DNA of 64,000 nt from Ceratopteris richardii (taxonomy: Eukaryota > Streptophyta > Polypodiopsida > Polypodiales > Pteridaceae): NCBI GenBank assembly GCA_020310875.1, contig CM035422.1:50501607-50565606 (forward strand). Direction: 5' to 3'. Below the pieces are notes generated by a model that ran no database searches, was not told the DNA's origin, and saw nothing but the letters and a program-made list of their open reading frames with translations. Below are positions 10,536 through 22,198 of the stretch, piece by piece. Every line of letters begins with the position of its first letter. The stretch's first letter is position 1. Made by a program: the position numbers and the translations under genes.

Positions 10536-11225
10536 TTGATATATCTCACAATGAGGCCTTATCTTAGCCACACTATTGGACTTGAAAATCAGTTTATGCA
10601 AGTTCCTAGGAAGCCACATTTGGATGCTTTGAGGCGCACTCTACGTTATGTGAGTGCTACTTTGGATTATGCATTATTTTATGAAGCTGGTGTAGATTTG
10701 CGGGTTTATGGATACACTGATGCAGATTGGGTTGGTAGTAATCCAAATAGAAGATCTACTAGTGGCTTTTTATTCTCACTTGGAGGTGCAGCTATTACAT
10801 GGGGCAACAAGAAGCAACCCACTGTTGCTTTGTCGAGTATAGAGGCTGAGTATAGAGGTGCTGGAATGGTAGCATGTGAGGCATCATGGCTAGATATTCT
10901 ACTTGCAGATTTAGGTGTGGAAGTGCAAAAGCCTATCACCATCTATAGTGATAATCTTAGCAGCATACAGTTAGCATGGAACCTTGTTTTTCATGCTAGA
11001 ACAAAGCATATCGAGGTACATTATCACTTCATCAGAGAGAAGGTAACAGATGATATTGATCTTGTTTATGTGAGAACAGATGAGCAGGTTGATGAAATTT
11101 TCACAAAAGCACTTGGAGTAGAGAAGCTGAAGAAGTCTCAGAAGATGCATGGATTAGAGGACATGGCATTGAGCTTGAGGGGGAGTGTTGAGATATCAAG
11201 CTCAACATGTGATGATCCAGGATGA
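10536..11225 (+). pseudogene. CoA RNase H, open frame
   Basis: This frame is open for 229 residues and carries the copia RNase H signature: YTDADWVGSNPNRRSTSG, TVALSSIEAEYRGA, IYSDNLSSIQLA and NLVFHARTKHIEVHYHFIRE. The acidic residues expected at the active site are present. The last codons run through the polypurine tract into the 3' LTR, which supplies the stop. It is labelled a pseudogene because the upstream pol is broken and no independent start is expected. Confidence 0.75.
11177..11185 (+). other. CoA polypurine tract
   Basis: GAGGGGGAG directly before the 3' LTR start TGTTGAGA, the expected plus-strand primer of reverse transcription. Confidence 0.75.
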
Positions 11226-11659
11226 CACGTATCACTTTTTTATTTTTCTGACATGTATAATGGTCACGCCGGTATATGTGAGGGACACTTCATTGAGCTT
11301 TATTAGATTTATCTACCGAGAGTGATGGCACATTTGTTTCTTGCCAGCTCACTCATTTGCTAACATTAGGTTTTTCCTTATGTGTTGGACTTTATATATT
11401 GCAGCAGTTTTATTCTTGTTTTTAGGTCATTTCTTGTACATTCCTTTTTATGTAATAGAAGAAGAAGAAGAAGAAGAAAAAGAAGAAGAAGAAGAAGAAG
11501 AAGAAGAAGAAGAAGAAGAAGAAGAAGAAGAAGAAGAAGAAGAAGAAGAAGAAGAAGAAAAAGAAGATCATTCTTTCTTGCCTCAATCTGTGTGTGTGCT
11601 TCTCCTTGAGAGTGAGAGTGTGTGCATGAGCTCTCTTCCTTATCTCCCTCCTTGTGATA
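11186..11659 (+). repeat. CoA 3' LTR with expanded GAA tract
   Basis: Matches the 5' LTR but is about 104 bp longer, mostly because the GAA microsatellite grew from about 17 bp to about 109 bp. The end CTTGTGATA corresponds to CTTGTGACA in the family. Confidence 0.8.
11458..11566 (+). repeat. (GAA)n microsatellite
   Basis: A near-perfect GAA repeat with two short AAA interruptions inside the CoA 3' LTR. The poly-glutamate and poly-arginine open frames across it are not genes. Confidence 0.95.
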
Positions 11660-12311
11660 GAGGTGTCAAGCATTGGTAGGTGGTTAACCACATCTTTTGC
11701 TACTTGAGTGGTACGCGGCTACTTGGATTGTTTTTATCCCAAGAGGGGATCACTACCACCAAATTTACATTCTTTTTTTGACTCTAACTAGGCTAGTTGC
11801 TATGACACTCATGTGTCCACTAGTGGTTTTTGCTTCATGCTTGGTAGCTCATGCATATCTTGGTTGAGCAAGAAGTAGCCTATTGTGGCCACTTCTAGTT
11901 GTGAGGTAGAGTATGTGGCAACTTTCAAAATGACTGTTTAGTGTGTGTGGCTCAGATGCCTTATGGTTCATTTGGGTATTGGTGAGTCTTCTGCCACCAC
12001 CATCTTCACTAACAATGAGAGCACATTGGCAGTTGTGAGGAACCCTGTGTTCCATGCTCACACTAACCACATTGAGCTTCACTATCATTGTGTCAGGGAT
12101 AGGTTCTCTATCGGAGAGATCATATTGGCATATGTGCTCACGGAGGAGAACATTGTAGACCTTTTCACAAAGGCTCTGCCTAGAGAGAAATTTGATGCCT
12201 TTTGCAAAGCTTTGGGCTTACTTCTTTTGTGGATTGATTCCACATAGCTTGGCACTTCCTTATACATGAGTTCCAACTCCTTGTTCAACGTAGCACTCCT
12301 AGGGGGGGATT
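11660..12311 (+). pseudogene. CoC RNase H fragment, right part
   Basis: Continues the fragment cut by CoA. Readable blocks are KKXPIVATSSCEVEYVA (with an in-frame stop), HLGIGESSATTIFTNNES, NPVFHAHTNHIELHYHCVRD and ENIVDLFTKALPREKF, the copia RNase H end. The minus-strand CoC at 33186-33906 has the same blocks. A purine run (AGGGGGGGAT, 12301-12310) marks the polypurine tract. Stops near 11878 and 11939 and a frameshift make it inactive. Confidence 0.75.
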
Positions 12312-12541
12312 TGTTCATATATTTAGGTAGTGATGTGTGTGAACATAGTTAAGACTATCAAGGCACTTTTTTGCCTCTTTAAAAGGGTTTTTCCCCTGCT
12401 TGTATATATGCCTATAACCCTAATGGGTTACTTATGTTTGTACATTATCTTGGTAATACATTCGATATTGTGTGTTATGCTCGAAGCTTCTACTTCTTCG
12501 TTGTGTTGTTTGCGTGCTTTTGCAGATCCCAAACTCCAACA
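12312..12541 (+). repeat. CoC 3' LTR
   Basis: 230 bp from TGTTCATATATT to ACTCCAACA. The minus-strand CoC LTR at 32955-33185 is of equal size and collinear (GGTAATGATGTGTGTGAACA versus GGTAGTGATGTGTGTGAACA), which defines both ends. Confidence 0.8.
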
Positions 12542-13095
12542 AAGACTAGAAGAAGATGTGATGACTAGCCCTAAATGTGGTTGTTTACTACGTGCGAGGA
12601 GCAAAGCATTAGCTTTCTTGACACTACAGTTAGCTTTGGGATCTGAGAGGCATTAGCATATGCTCAGACTTGAGTTTAGGGAAAGATCTCTAGAAATCCC
12701 ATGGGTAAGCACACAATATTTTGACAGTTCAAAGAGATCTTAATGATAAAGACTAATTCTTCATTCTTGTCGCAAGGTCAACCAGACTTGATCAAGCTTG
12801 GCCATGATTATCCAACATCTTGAAATTGGAACTACTCTCAAGATTGCCCAAGTATTGGCAATTAAAGTAGTAAGCTCTTCCAGGTCTGAACAAAATAAAA
12901 GTTCCAAGCATGTAGTCTGCAATCGTGTCAATGGTAATTAAGACTATGGAAGGTACAATGTGAAGTTTACCTATCCTTGAAGGGATTTTGGTAAAATCAA
13001 GAAAAGCTTGAGTAGATGCTTAGAATTAAGCAGTAAAGAGATTCTTGTTAAGTCCCAGTCAGTATAGCTACTTAAAGCATCAATAAGAAAGGAAT
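12542..13095. other. Unassigned interval
   Basis: No open frame of note and no match to other parts of the window. It probably contains decayed downstream sequence of the Gy1 gag remnant at its right. Confidence 0.4.
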
Positions 13096-14160
13096 CTAAA
13101 GAAACTCATGTACAATGTGTCCCTTATCACAATCTGGAAAATATCCTTGAATCATAGGATAGTGTGATTGATCTACTGGTGGGGGATGTGGATAATCACG
13201 TATGAAGGGATCTCCTTGGCATCTATAATAAGGTCCTCTAGGGGCATGTGGTCTCACTTGTGTCATCTGAGGTCTAGGTTTGGGATTAGTGTACATGACA
13301 TATGCATAATCAAGTTCCCAACTATATTCTTGTGATGATCTCTCATATTGATAAGTCTCTATATGTTTTGGGGATTCCATATAATAGGTAGAGATGTTCT
13401 CTCCATATGATGATTTGAAACTATTTGCATTTGGGTTGGTTTTTGTGATCATTAGTGAAATTGGTACAAACACCCTATTTGGGTTCTCTTCTTTGATTGC
13501 ATAGTTGAATAATATTACATTGACAAGGGGTGGGAGTTGTTGTCCTAGTAGTGGCTTTCGCCTGGGTTTATATTGAGTGAACAAGATCTCTACTTGTTTT
13601 GCTCTCAACACTTGCTTGAATTTGACTACATGATTGTAACAATCTCTTGTGCCATCAAAGTAGTTCTTCATGGCTTTCATTACCTACGAGGCTCTCAATG
13701 TTCTCAAGTGTTCTCTCTATCTAGATAGAGGGAATTTTTCATCATCGTTATGTGATCTATGTCCTCTAGTACTCTCCCTTTCTAGTCTACTAGTACCTTA
13801 ATCTCACCTGCTTCTCTGTAGGTTGGCTATGAAGCCTACTTCTAGAGCCTTTCTTGTTTTCTCTCTCTCAACTCCTAAGGATTTTGCTTGTCATCTTTTT
13901 AAAGGAAAAACCTTTTGGCCTCACCAAAAATGAGTCTATTTACCATAGTCAGAAACTAATTATATTCAATCTGAATCAAAACTTATGTAGGTTAGTTTCC
14001 CTAGACGATTTGGGTCCTTGAAATCATAAACTAGGTCCTCATGCTTGGTATGTGTCTTACCTGAACTGAACTTCCAAAAAGCCTCTTCAATAGTCGTGTT
14101 AACATATAGCTCTATGGTGGCATTGTCTTGAGGTATCTTAGTTGTAGCAATATAACTTAG
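13096..14160 (-). pseudogene. Gy1 gag remnant, shortened
   Basis: Two minus-strand frames (13966-14160 and 13096-13680) match the Gy1 Gag at 62554-63861: LVYDFKDPNRLGKLTYISF corresponds to IYEFKDPDSPGRVTYLDH, and MKNYFDGTRDCYNHVVKF to MKNYFDGTRDPYDHVAEF. After VLRAKQVEILFTQY the frame jumps to AIKEENPNRVFVPISL, so most of the central Gag is deleted. The late zinc-knuckle pair is recognisable but damaged (YYRCQGDPFIRDY with Cys changed to Tyr at both ends; DCDKGHIVHEF). The remnant is truncated at 14160 by the CoF LTR. Confidence 0.7.
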
Positions 14161-14789
14161 GATTGAAACACCCAAATGAAATGAAAATTTGTGAGCATAT
14201 AGTAGACTTTTTAGAGCTAAATTTACCAAGTTAAATCACTAAAACGGATGTACCAAGCTCACAGAAACCATCTCTGCAATCTGACTAAGAAAACTGAGAG
14301 ATATGGCAGTGAGTAGTACACTTCACAAGAACATGGAAATATGAACTCAAATGATCATGAAAATGAAAGTATATTGCTTGTACAATACAATGGACTTATG
14401 GATACATATGTGTGCTTTGGAATCACACCTTGATATGGCATAAAGCTCAGCTCTTGGAGGTCTTCACATAGGTCTCTCTAACCACAACTAAAACTGCCAT
14501 CTATTTATAGTTGAGCTCGGGAGGCTAACTTCCCTCAATCACTCTCCAATCAATTAGTGATTGATATTATTCTCTATCTACCACAAATCATGAATTCGTG
14601 GCTCCTCTTTCCCTTTTTGATCAAGTGGACTCAACCACTTAAGATTCTTTCACTTTTACATTCAGTAAAGTCTTCAAAAGTTACAAGAGGTAGTTCACAA
14701 GTGAACTTTACATAGTCTTCATTTTAAAGCTTCTTCTATGAATTTGTGGGACTCAAGCCAATACTTAGGCTTGTCATAGGCTTGCGACA
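14161..14789 (-). repeat. CoF 3' LTR, truncated
   Basis: Collinear with 19548-20178 of the 5' LTR with scattered substitutions; about 640 bp of the far end are missing. A TATA-like element (CTATAAATAG, minus) lies at 14501-14510. The LTR contains the last codons and the stop of pol. Confidence 0.75.
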
Positions 14790-16401
14790 CATATGATATT
14801 TGAATGTCTTTGCTTAGAACCTTCTCTTGTACATAGTGATAATGAACTTCAATATGTTTAGTCCTTGCATGAAAAATAGGATTAGCAGCCAAATGAATAG
14901 AACTCATATTGTCACCAAAAATAGTTGGAGTTCCAAACTCCAATCCAAGATTTTCGAATAATGTCTTCATCCGCATAGCTTCTTGTGTAGCTATGGCAAG
15001 ACTTCTGTATTCAGCTTCAGTAGAAGAGAGAGCAACTGTGGGTTGCTTCTTGGATGACCATGAAATAAGCTTTGGACCTGCAAAGGTAAGATAACCTGAA
15101 GTGCTCCTTCTATCTTCCTTGGAGCCAGCCCAATCTACATCAGAAAATAGCTTCAAACCTAAATCAGATACATAAGGATAATAAAGTCCATTTATGGTTC
15201 CTTTGAGATACTTGAGAATCCTTTTGGTAGCATCCATATGTGGTTTCCTTGGTGTGTGCATAGATTGACTTAGCACGCTCACACTATAACATACATCTAC
15301 TCTTGTCAATGTGGCATAATTGAGACTACCCACTAGACTTTGATATGATGTGATGTCCTCTATGAGTTCACCTTCATGTGAGCTCAATTTGTGATTGACC
15401 TCCATTGAAGTACCTGCAATCTTACAATCTTGCATCTTGAATTTTGCCAACATGTCCTTAATGTACTTTCTTTGAGTGAGAAACAAACCATGATCTTTGT
15501 AGACAACTTCCAAGCCTAGAAAGTAGGTAAGTGAATCCAAATCACTTATCTTGAACTCTTCTCTCATCTGATCTTTGATCTTCTTCATACCATCTGCATC
15601 ATTTCCTATCAATATAATATCATCTACATATACACATAAGTAGATGACCTCATAGTTACTCTTTTTGATAAAGAGTGAAGGATCTGCCTTGCTTGGTTGA
15701 AAACCTTTGTCCTGCAAGAATGAAACAAGCCTGAAATTCCGAGCTCTTGGAGCTTGCTTGAGAGCATACAATGCTTTGTTAAGTTTACACACATAATGAG
15801 GATAAACTTGATTCTCAAAACCAGGTGGTTGTGTCATATATACCTCTTCTGTTATCCAACCATTCAAGAATGCATTCTTTACATCTAGTTGAAGTATCTT
15901 CCAATTCTTGGAAGAGGCAATACTAAGCAAAACCCTAATAGAAGGCATCTTTGCCACAGAAGAGAAGGTCTCCTCATAATCAATTCGCTAAGTTTGTGCA
16001 AAGCCTTTTGCTACAAGCCTTGCCTTATACCTGTTAATGGAACCATCAGAATTCTTCTTGAGTTTATAGACCCATCTTGAGCCTATCACCTTCATGGATG
16101 AAGTCTTGGGCACCAAATCCCAAGTGTTGTTTTCCTCAAGTGCTTCAATCTCTTCCTTCATTGCATGCTTCCATTCTGATTTTGCTTTGGCCTCTTCAAA
16201 GGATGATGGATCCTCTTGGTTTATATCATGTGCTATGTAGATAGAATGTTTAGTTACTAATGAGGTGTCAAACCCATACCTTTCTGGTTTTTTCTTTTCC
16301 CTCATAGATCTTCTTAGGCCATGATGTGATGATTCTACCTCATGTCCAAGTTCCTGCAATTTTGCTTTACCTTTAGACTTCCATGCTTTGATCTTCTCCA
16401 T
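14719..16401 (-). pseudogene. CoF RT and RNase H
   Basis: 16401-15988 encodes the RT N-terminus (VIGSRWVYKLKKN, YKARLVAKGFAQT) and ends in a stop. 15957-14719 is open for 412 residues: LQLDVKNAFLNG, KALYALKQAPRARNFRL, the catalytic LCVYVDDIILIG, and then RNase H with FSDVDWAGSKEDRRSTSG, TVALSSTEAEYRSLA, IFGDNMSSIHLA and PIFHARTKHIEVHYHYVQEK. Catalytic Asp residues are intact; the first position of the RNase H DAD motif is DVD. The last about 24 codons (YWLESHKFIEEALK) lie inside the 3' LTR. It is one stop away from a longer frame but is cut off from gag by further lesions. Confidence 0.8.
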
Positions 16402-17880
16402 CTGAGATTCTTCATCATCCTCTAAGGTGTCTTTTTCTTCAATCTTTGGTTGTTCTCTACCAAGCTTTGGAAAATCTTCTTCAAGATCATATGGTAAATT
16501 GACCTTCCTGCATGAATCTTCATACTATGAATTGTTTTCATAAAAAACTACATCTCTGCTTACCAAGAATCCTTTGTTGGTAGGGTTGTATAACATGTAA
16601 CCCTTTTGATTGTTTTCATATCCGATAAATACACACCTTTCTGCCTTTGGATCCATCTTGCTTCTAACCTGTGATGGAACATGAGCAAAAGAAATACATC
16701 GAAAAATTTTACAATGATCTAAGCTTGGTCTTCTTCAATTCCAAGCCTCATATGGAGTCATCCCATCAAGGGATTTTGAAGGCAACCTATTAATCAAGTA
16801 AGTGGTTGTAGATACAGCCTCAACCCATAGATAATTAGGTAAATGCTTTTCATTTAACATGGACCTTGCAGCTTCAACAATTGTCCTATTCCTCCTTTCT
16901 GCCACTCCCTTTTGCTCAGGAGTGTACCTTGTAGTTACCTCTCTTTTGATTCCTCTTTCTTGAAGAAAAGAATCAAACTCATGGGAGAAGTATTCTCACC
17001 CTCCATCTGACCTTAGCCTTTTTAGTGATTTACCTGTTTGATTCTCCACAAGAGCCAAATATCTTTTGAAACATGAAAAAACTTCATCTTTGTGTTTCAT
17101 AAAGAATTGGATAGTCCATCTGCTGCAATCATCAATAAAGGAGACATAATACCTTGATCTAGATATTGAAGCTTCCTTGCTAGGTCCCCATACATCTGTA
17201 TGAACCAACTCCAAGAGATCTCCATGCATATAACCTTTCTTCATGAATGGTAACATGTGAGACTAAATTGACATGCACTACACTTATAAATCATATGTTG
17301 TTTTGACAAATTAGGGAGTCCAAGTACATTTTGGTCCTTGAAAATTTGCTTTAATGACGTTTCACCAATATGTGCTAACCTTTTGTTCCATACTTCCAAT
17401 TCTGTGAGTCTCTGACTACCATAATTAAAGAGAGCAATGTTTCTAGTGTCTTGTAGTTCAAATGTGAACAATCTACCTGTCTTTTCACCTTTTGCAATTC
17501 TTCTGAATCCTTGACTTGGATCTTCAACAAATGCTCCTACTTTTGTGAACCTGACTTGCAACCCTTTCTCTACTATCTACCCAACACTTATCAAATTATT
17601 TGTAATGGTAGGGACATAGAGTACCTTACTGAGTAGGTTGATGTTTCCATCAGGTGCTTTGACATTGCCTATTTTCTCCACAAGATGTCTTGTATCATCT
17701 CCTGTTTGTACCTCATGCTTATTCCTTGGATCTTCTAAATCTGATAGGAGTGCCACATTTCTTGCCACATGATTTGAACAACCTGAATCTATGTAGAAAA
17801 CATGCTCATCAGATTTACCTTGTGGCATAGCCATGTTCATGATCAATAATGAATCCTCTTTGTTTGAGTCTTCTGTGTAG
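16402..17880 (-). pseudogene. CoF protease-integrase remnants
   Basis: 17821-17590 carries protease (YIDSGCSNHVARN, with the DSG active site) and VLYVPTITNNLISVG. 17561-17241 holds the pre-integrase region (LEVWNKRLAHIGETS ... YKCSACQF), where the second zinc ligand is retained but LGH has become LAH. 17256-16996 holds the integrase core start (LVHTDVWGP, FIDDCSRW, LRSDGG). The rest to 16402 is readable only in pieces (QKGVAERRNR-like text near 16900) because of stops and frameshifts. Inactive. Confidence 0.7.
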
Positions 17881-18887
17881 TTATTGAAATCTCTCCTTCC
17901 TTTGTAGCCTCCTTGATAGTGAATGATTGTAGTTGTTGTTGTTGCCATGATAATTGTTGAACCTTCCTCTTGAGTAGCCATAAATTCCTCTATTGTATCC
18001 TCTACCTCTTTGATTCCTAGAATTCCTAAAGCAATTTTCAGTTGTATGATTAGTTAATCCACAAATAGAACATGAGTTGGAGTCTTGGGATCTCCCCCTG
18101 CCTTGTCTACCTCCTCTTCCTCTACCTCTACCATGTCTTCCTCTACCTGCATAGTTAGCTTGATATGTACCTGCTTCATCATCCACTTTCTTTGCCTTTC
18201 CTTTGTTATATTTGGACTTGCTTTTATCACTGTATAAAGCTGACGATTGATTACCTTTAGAGATTTCTCCATTTTTTATAAGCTTTGCCTCTTGAGTAAG
18301 TAGTTGTCCAATGAGTGTATTGAAATCAGGTACATGCATGTCCATGTACAAATCCATAGCTGTGGTGAATCCCACTTGTCATCTGCCTTCAAGCCATTGA
18401 TGACCTGCCTTACAATTTTCTCTTCATCTATTACCTCTCCAATGCTTCCCAACTGATCTGCTATGTCCTTGAGCTTTGTGACAAAATCAGTCACATTTTG
18501 TTTGGGAGCCTTCTTGAGAGTTGTGAAATCCAGCCATAGTTGATGCTTCCTAGCTTTGGTACTTGAAGAGAAGAAGGCTTCAAGTGCATCCCACACTTCC
18601 TGAGATGTCTTACAACTTCTAATGTGAGGCAACAAAAAATCTGAGATAGAGTTGAGGAGATAAGACCTTGCAAGTGCATCCTTGGATCACCATGTGCTCA
18701 ATCTTTCTTGCTCTTCTTGTATTGGTTGACTTTTGTTCTTGAAACTTGACATAATTTCATCTCCAGCCACATAACCATATAAACTTCTACCTTGGAGATA
18801 AGCTTCCATTCTTAATGACCAAGCTGAGTAATTATCTCTATCGAATTTGTCAATTGATGAAGGAAATCCATCTGCCATGTTGTCCAA
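17881..18887 (-). pseudogene. CoF gag remnant (UBN2 and CCHC)
   Basis: The N-terminus MDNMADGFPSSIDKFDRDNY (18887 on) fits copia Gag. 18635-18276 carries the UBN2 helical domain (VWDALEAFFSSSTKARKHQ, VTDFVTKLKDIADQLG). 18375-17881 continues with a Gly/Arg-rich segment and the zinc knuckle CSICGLTNHTTENC. A stop near 18688 and a frameshift near 18370 break the frame. The related, intact copy is in CoB1. Confidence 0.75.
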
Positions 18888-18891
18888 CCTT

Positions 18892-18903
18892 GCTCTGATA
18901 CCA
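18892..18903 (-). other. CoF primer-binding site
   Basis: Minus-strand TGGTATCAGAGC, a perfect 12-base complement of initiator tRNA-Met, one base from the LTR. Confidence 0.85.
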
Positions 18904-18904
18904 C

Positions 18905-20178
18905 TGTGAAGAGATGGATAGGTATGTGCTTGAAGATGAAGAGGTGTTGCAAAATCCTTGATCTACACCAGCCAAATGAACTCCAGGAGTATATGTTGGG
19001 CCCTTTTAGCTTGCCAATGGATGTATTAGACACCCTATGTACCTTGGAAGATCACTCTCAAAAAGATAGATCAAAATAGATAAGTTGGAGTTAGCTCAGA
19101 GGTGAAGAACTTGCTATTTTGGTTCATACACCTATCCAGTGTTTTGCATAATTCTCTGAGCACAACAGTAATTAGCTAAATTCCTCTTGGGGAAGTCTAG
19201 TTAACTTAAAGAGCTAACTTTTAAGAGTAATCTCATAAAAAATAATGAACCACACACTGAGAATGATGTTTAACAACTGATGACATCATCCCGATTTTCA
19301 CGAGCTTCTATAGTAATGAGACCAGTGAGCAAAAAAATGAACATAACTCAAGATGTAAGAATCCAATGATTATGGAAATTTGTATTCTTATACTAGGCCG
19401 TACGCTAAATCCAATGAGCTTTAAATATTTGAATTTGAATAAGTACACACTGAGAAAGAGCTCTGACAAGATGAGTAAAAAAGTCGGGTACCTGACAGAG
19501 AAGTGAAAATGCACAGATAGTGTTGACTTCAATTCACCATAACTGACGACTGAAACACCCAAATGAAATGAAAATTTGTGAGCATATAGTAGACTTATAG
19601 AGCTAACTTTATCAAGTTAAATCACTGAAAATGATGTACCAAGCTCAGAGAAACCATCTCTGCAATCTGACTAAGAAAACTAAGAGATATGGCAGTGAGT
19701 AGTACACTTCACAAGAACATGGAAATATGAACTCAAATGATCATGAAAATGAAAGTATATTGCTTGTACAATACAATGGACTTACTGATACATATGTGTG
19801 CTTTGGAATCACACCTTGATACGGCATAAAGCTCAGCTCTTGGAGGTCTTCACATAGATCTCTCTAACCACGACTAAAATTGCCATCTATTTATAGTTGA
19901 GCTTGGGAGGCTAACTTCCGTTAATCACTCTCCAATCAATTAGTGATTGATTTGATTCTATATCTACCACAAATCACGAATTCTTGGCTCCTCTTTCCCT
20001 TTTTGATCAAGTGGACTCAACCACTTAAGATTCTTTCACTTTTACATTAAGTAAAGTCTTCAAAAGTTACAAGAGGTAGTTCACAAGTGAACTTTACATA
20101 GTCTTCTTTTTAAAGCTTCTTCTATGAATTTGTGGGACTCAAGCCAATACTTAGGCTCGTCATAGACTTGCTCCAACA
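18905..20178 (-). repeat. CoF 5' LTR
   Basis: 1274 bp from TGTTGGAGCAAG (minus) to CATCTCTTCACA. A TATA-like CTATAAATAG (minus) lies at 19887-19896. The first codons of this LTR extend the neighbouring Gy1 gag frame by chance. Confidence 0.8.
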
Positions 20179-22198
20179 GTCTAGAGTTTGGGTTTGCGTA
20201 CATGATATTTGCATACTCTAGCTCCCAACTAGGTTTGCTTGGGTCATCATAATAATATGGATCATTATGGTGAGGTGACTGCATGAAGTAAGCATGTGGG
20301 CTATCAATATGAGTAGAGTCAAAACTATGATCACTTGGGTCACTTTCTGAAAGCAAGGGTGTTACTAGAACTAAGGCTCTATTTAGATTCTCTTCTGTAG
20401 TTGCGTACCTCACTAGTTGGAGGTTGTTGAGCTAACACCAACTGAGGCCTTTGTTGGGTTTGGTAGGGTTGCTGTGGTCTGCCATATTGTTGTGGTGGGT
20501 ACTAGTTCTGGTATCTTCCCTATTGTGGATATGGCTGAGGATAATTTTGTCTGACATTGTTTGTTATAGGGATAGTCTTGTTCAGTGTGGTTAGTGTATC
20601 TTCTCTCTATGGTGCAGTATTGGCTCCTAGGGGTCGGTTGGGGTTGAGCCATAATGGGACATACATTCACCATATGGTCACCTCCACAAGTATAGCATTT
20701 TTTCACTGGGGCAAACCTTGGTATTTGTTTGCTTGAGACTCCTAACTTCTGAGCTACTTTCTCCGCAAGTTCTTCAATAGATGTGGATGGATTTGAATTG
20801 AGGCTATTAGAGCGATCTGAATCTTTCTAGATTTTTGAAAGCTCCAATTCTTCCCCTAGGTTATCCTTGATGACGATGCACATGTGTATACACTCTTCTA
20901 TGGTTCTAGGGTCCTTCAAGTACACATAAGATCTCAATTTGGTACCTAGCAATCCATCTAAGAATAAAGAAACTTGTTTGGTTGGTCTGGCTAACTCTAG
21001 AATAATCTTCTTCTTGCAAGTCTAATCATTGACTCTTCAGGTGTCTGCTTGAAGCTATAAATCACTGAGGAAGTATTGTGCTCTATGACACTCTTAGAAA
21101 ATTCTATGATGAAGGCTTCAAGAAGTTGGTCTATGTTCTTGAATTGACCTTGGTGAAGTGGTTGAAACAAGTAACGGTTGTGTCCTTGAGAGTTAGGCCA
21201 AAGGCATTGTACTACATGAATAGGTCATCAACTTGCTCGGCTCTTAAGACTTGCCTAAATTCTACCACATGATCGTACGGGTCTCCTGTGCCATCGAAGC
21301 AATTCTTCATGGACTTAACTAGTTGGGTGGGCCTCAAGGTCCTCGTGTGTTCTCTAGGCCTGCGTAGAGGGAATTCATCTACATTTCTTTGATTTCTTGG
21401 GTCTCTATGTCTCTCATTTTCCATTCTATCCATCTCTGTTCTCATTCTTTCTCTTCTTAGTGGGTTAGCAAAGCTCACTTCTAGCCTATCTCTACTCCTG
21501 TCGCTTTGAGCTCCATGAGCATGGGATAATCCAGCTCCTTGGTGACCATAAGAGACATTAGATCTTGGTTGGGGGAAAACAAATTCACCCTTCCAAGTGT
21601 AGGCATGCCTACCATGCTCTGAGACCACAAAGATCCTTTCTGAAGTATTGTCTAAATAGATCACTTTGCCTGGGCTATCAAGATCTTTAAACTCATAGAT
21701 TGTGAGCATTCCTACTTCATTAGACTGGTCAATCTTATACCTCCAAATTGCCTCGTTATTCTCTCGGTTTAAGAGCAGATCTATGCTCTTATTGTCCTAG
21801 GGAACCCACTCTGGAGTGATGATTCTAGTTAGAACTGATTTGCCTCGGGGAATTATGGGCTCTCGTCCTAAGTTCCCTTGGTCTATGTCACCTATGTTTG
21901 TCTCTATAATCACGTTACAAAATTAATCTATTCTATCTGATTGGTTGGTGACTACGTACATTGTTCCTTCCTTATCTAGGTACTCACCATTTTTGAGCTT
22001 GACCACTAGATGTTCTAGTCCTAGGGGTTGATTAGAGTTTTTAATCTGCACAATGGACCTTCTCAGACCGTCCTCATAGATGCGAGCACCTTATCGGTTG
22101 GTCCTGATATATTCTAGTTGCATTTTGTAAGGGTCTTCAGGTTTCTCTAAGTAAGCCATACCTAAACTTCTTGTGGGTCTCTCCATACCATAGGACAT
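20179..22198 (-). pseudogene. Gy1 gag remnant, second copy
   Basis: The minus-strand frame begins MSYGMERPTRSLGMAYLEKP (22198) and, through stops, continues HLVVKLKNGEYLDKEG, SVLTRIITPEWVP and IYEFKDLDSPGK to MKNCFDGTGDPYDHVVEF (near 21310). A shifted frame gives the zinc-binding segment KKCYTCGGDHMVNVCPIM at about 20700 and SDHSFDSTHIDSPHAYF near 20300. It ends abruptly at the CoF LTR. It shows that Gy1 Gag has a long N-terminal extension, because the start lies about 490 bp upstream of the YEFKD block. Stops near 22105, 21930 and 21800 and frameshifts inactivate it. Confidence 0.7.

Larger units (their letters stand above)
6935..11659 (+). mobile_element. CoA: Ty1/copia element with both LTRs, dead
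   Basis: LTRs at 6935-7304 and 11186-11659 begin TGTTGAGATATCAAGC. A tRNA-Met-like primer site (TGGTATAAGAGC) follows the 5' LTR and a polypurine tract precedes the 3' LTR. The flanking bases AAGGT (6930-6934) and GAGGT (11660-11664) are a slightly decayed 5-bp target duplication, and CoC sequence is continuous across them. The order gag, integrase, RT, RNase H is copia-type. Stops, frameshifts and a gag-protease deletion show it is inactive. Confidence 0.85.
14161..20178 (-). mobile_element. CoF: Ty1/copia element, 3' LTR truncated
   Basis: Minus-strand copia element with a complete 5' LTR (18905-20178), a primer-binding site, gag-pol remnants and a 3' LTR lacking its distal half. The right flank is the middle of one Gy1 gag (20179 on) and the left flank the start of another (14160 back), so the locus has been rearranged after or during insertion; no target duplication can be recognised. 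Multiple stops make it inactive. Confidence 0.8.

Noticed and set aside
11341..11679. Poly-glutamate and poly-arginine open frames
   Set aside because: They are translations of the GAA microsatellite in the CoA 3' LTR.
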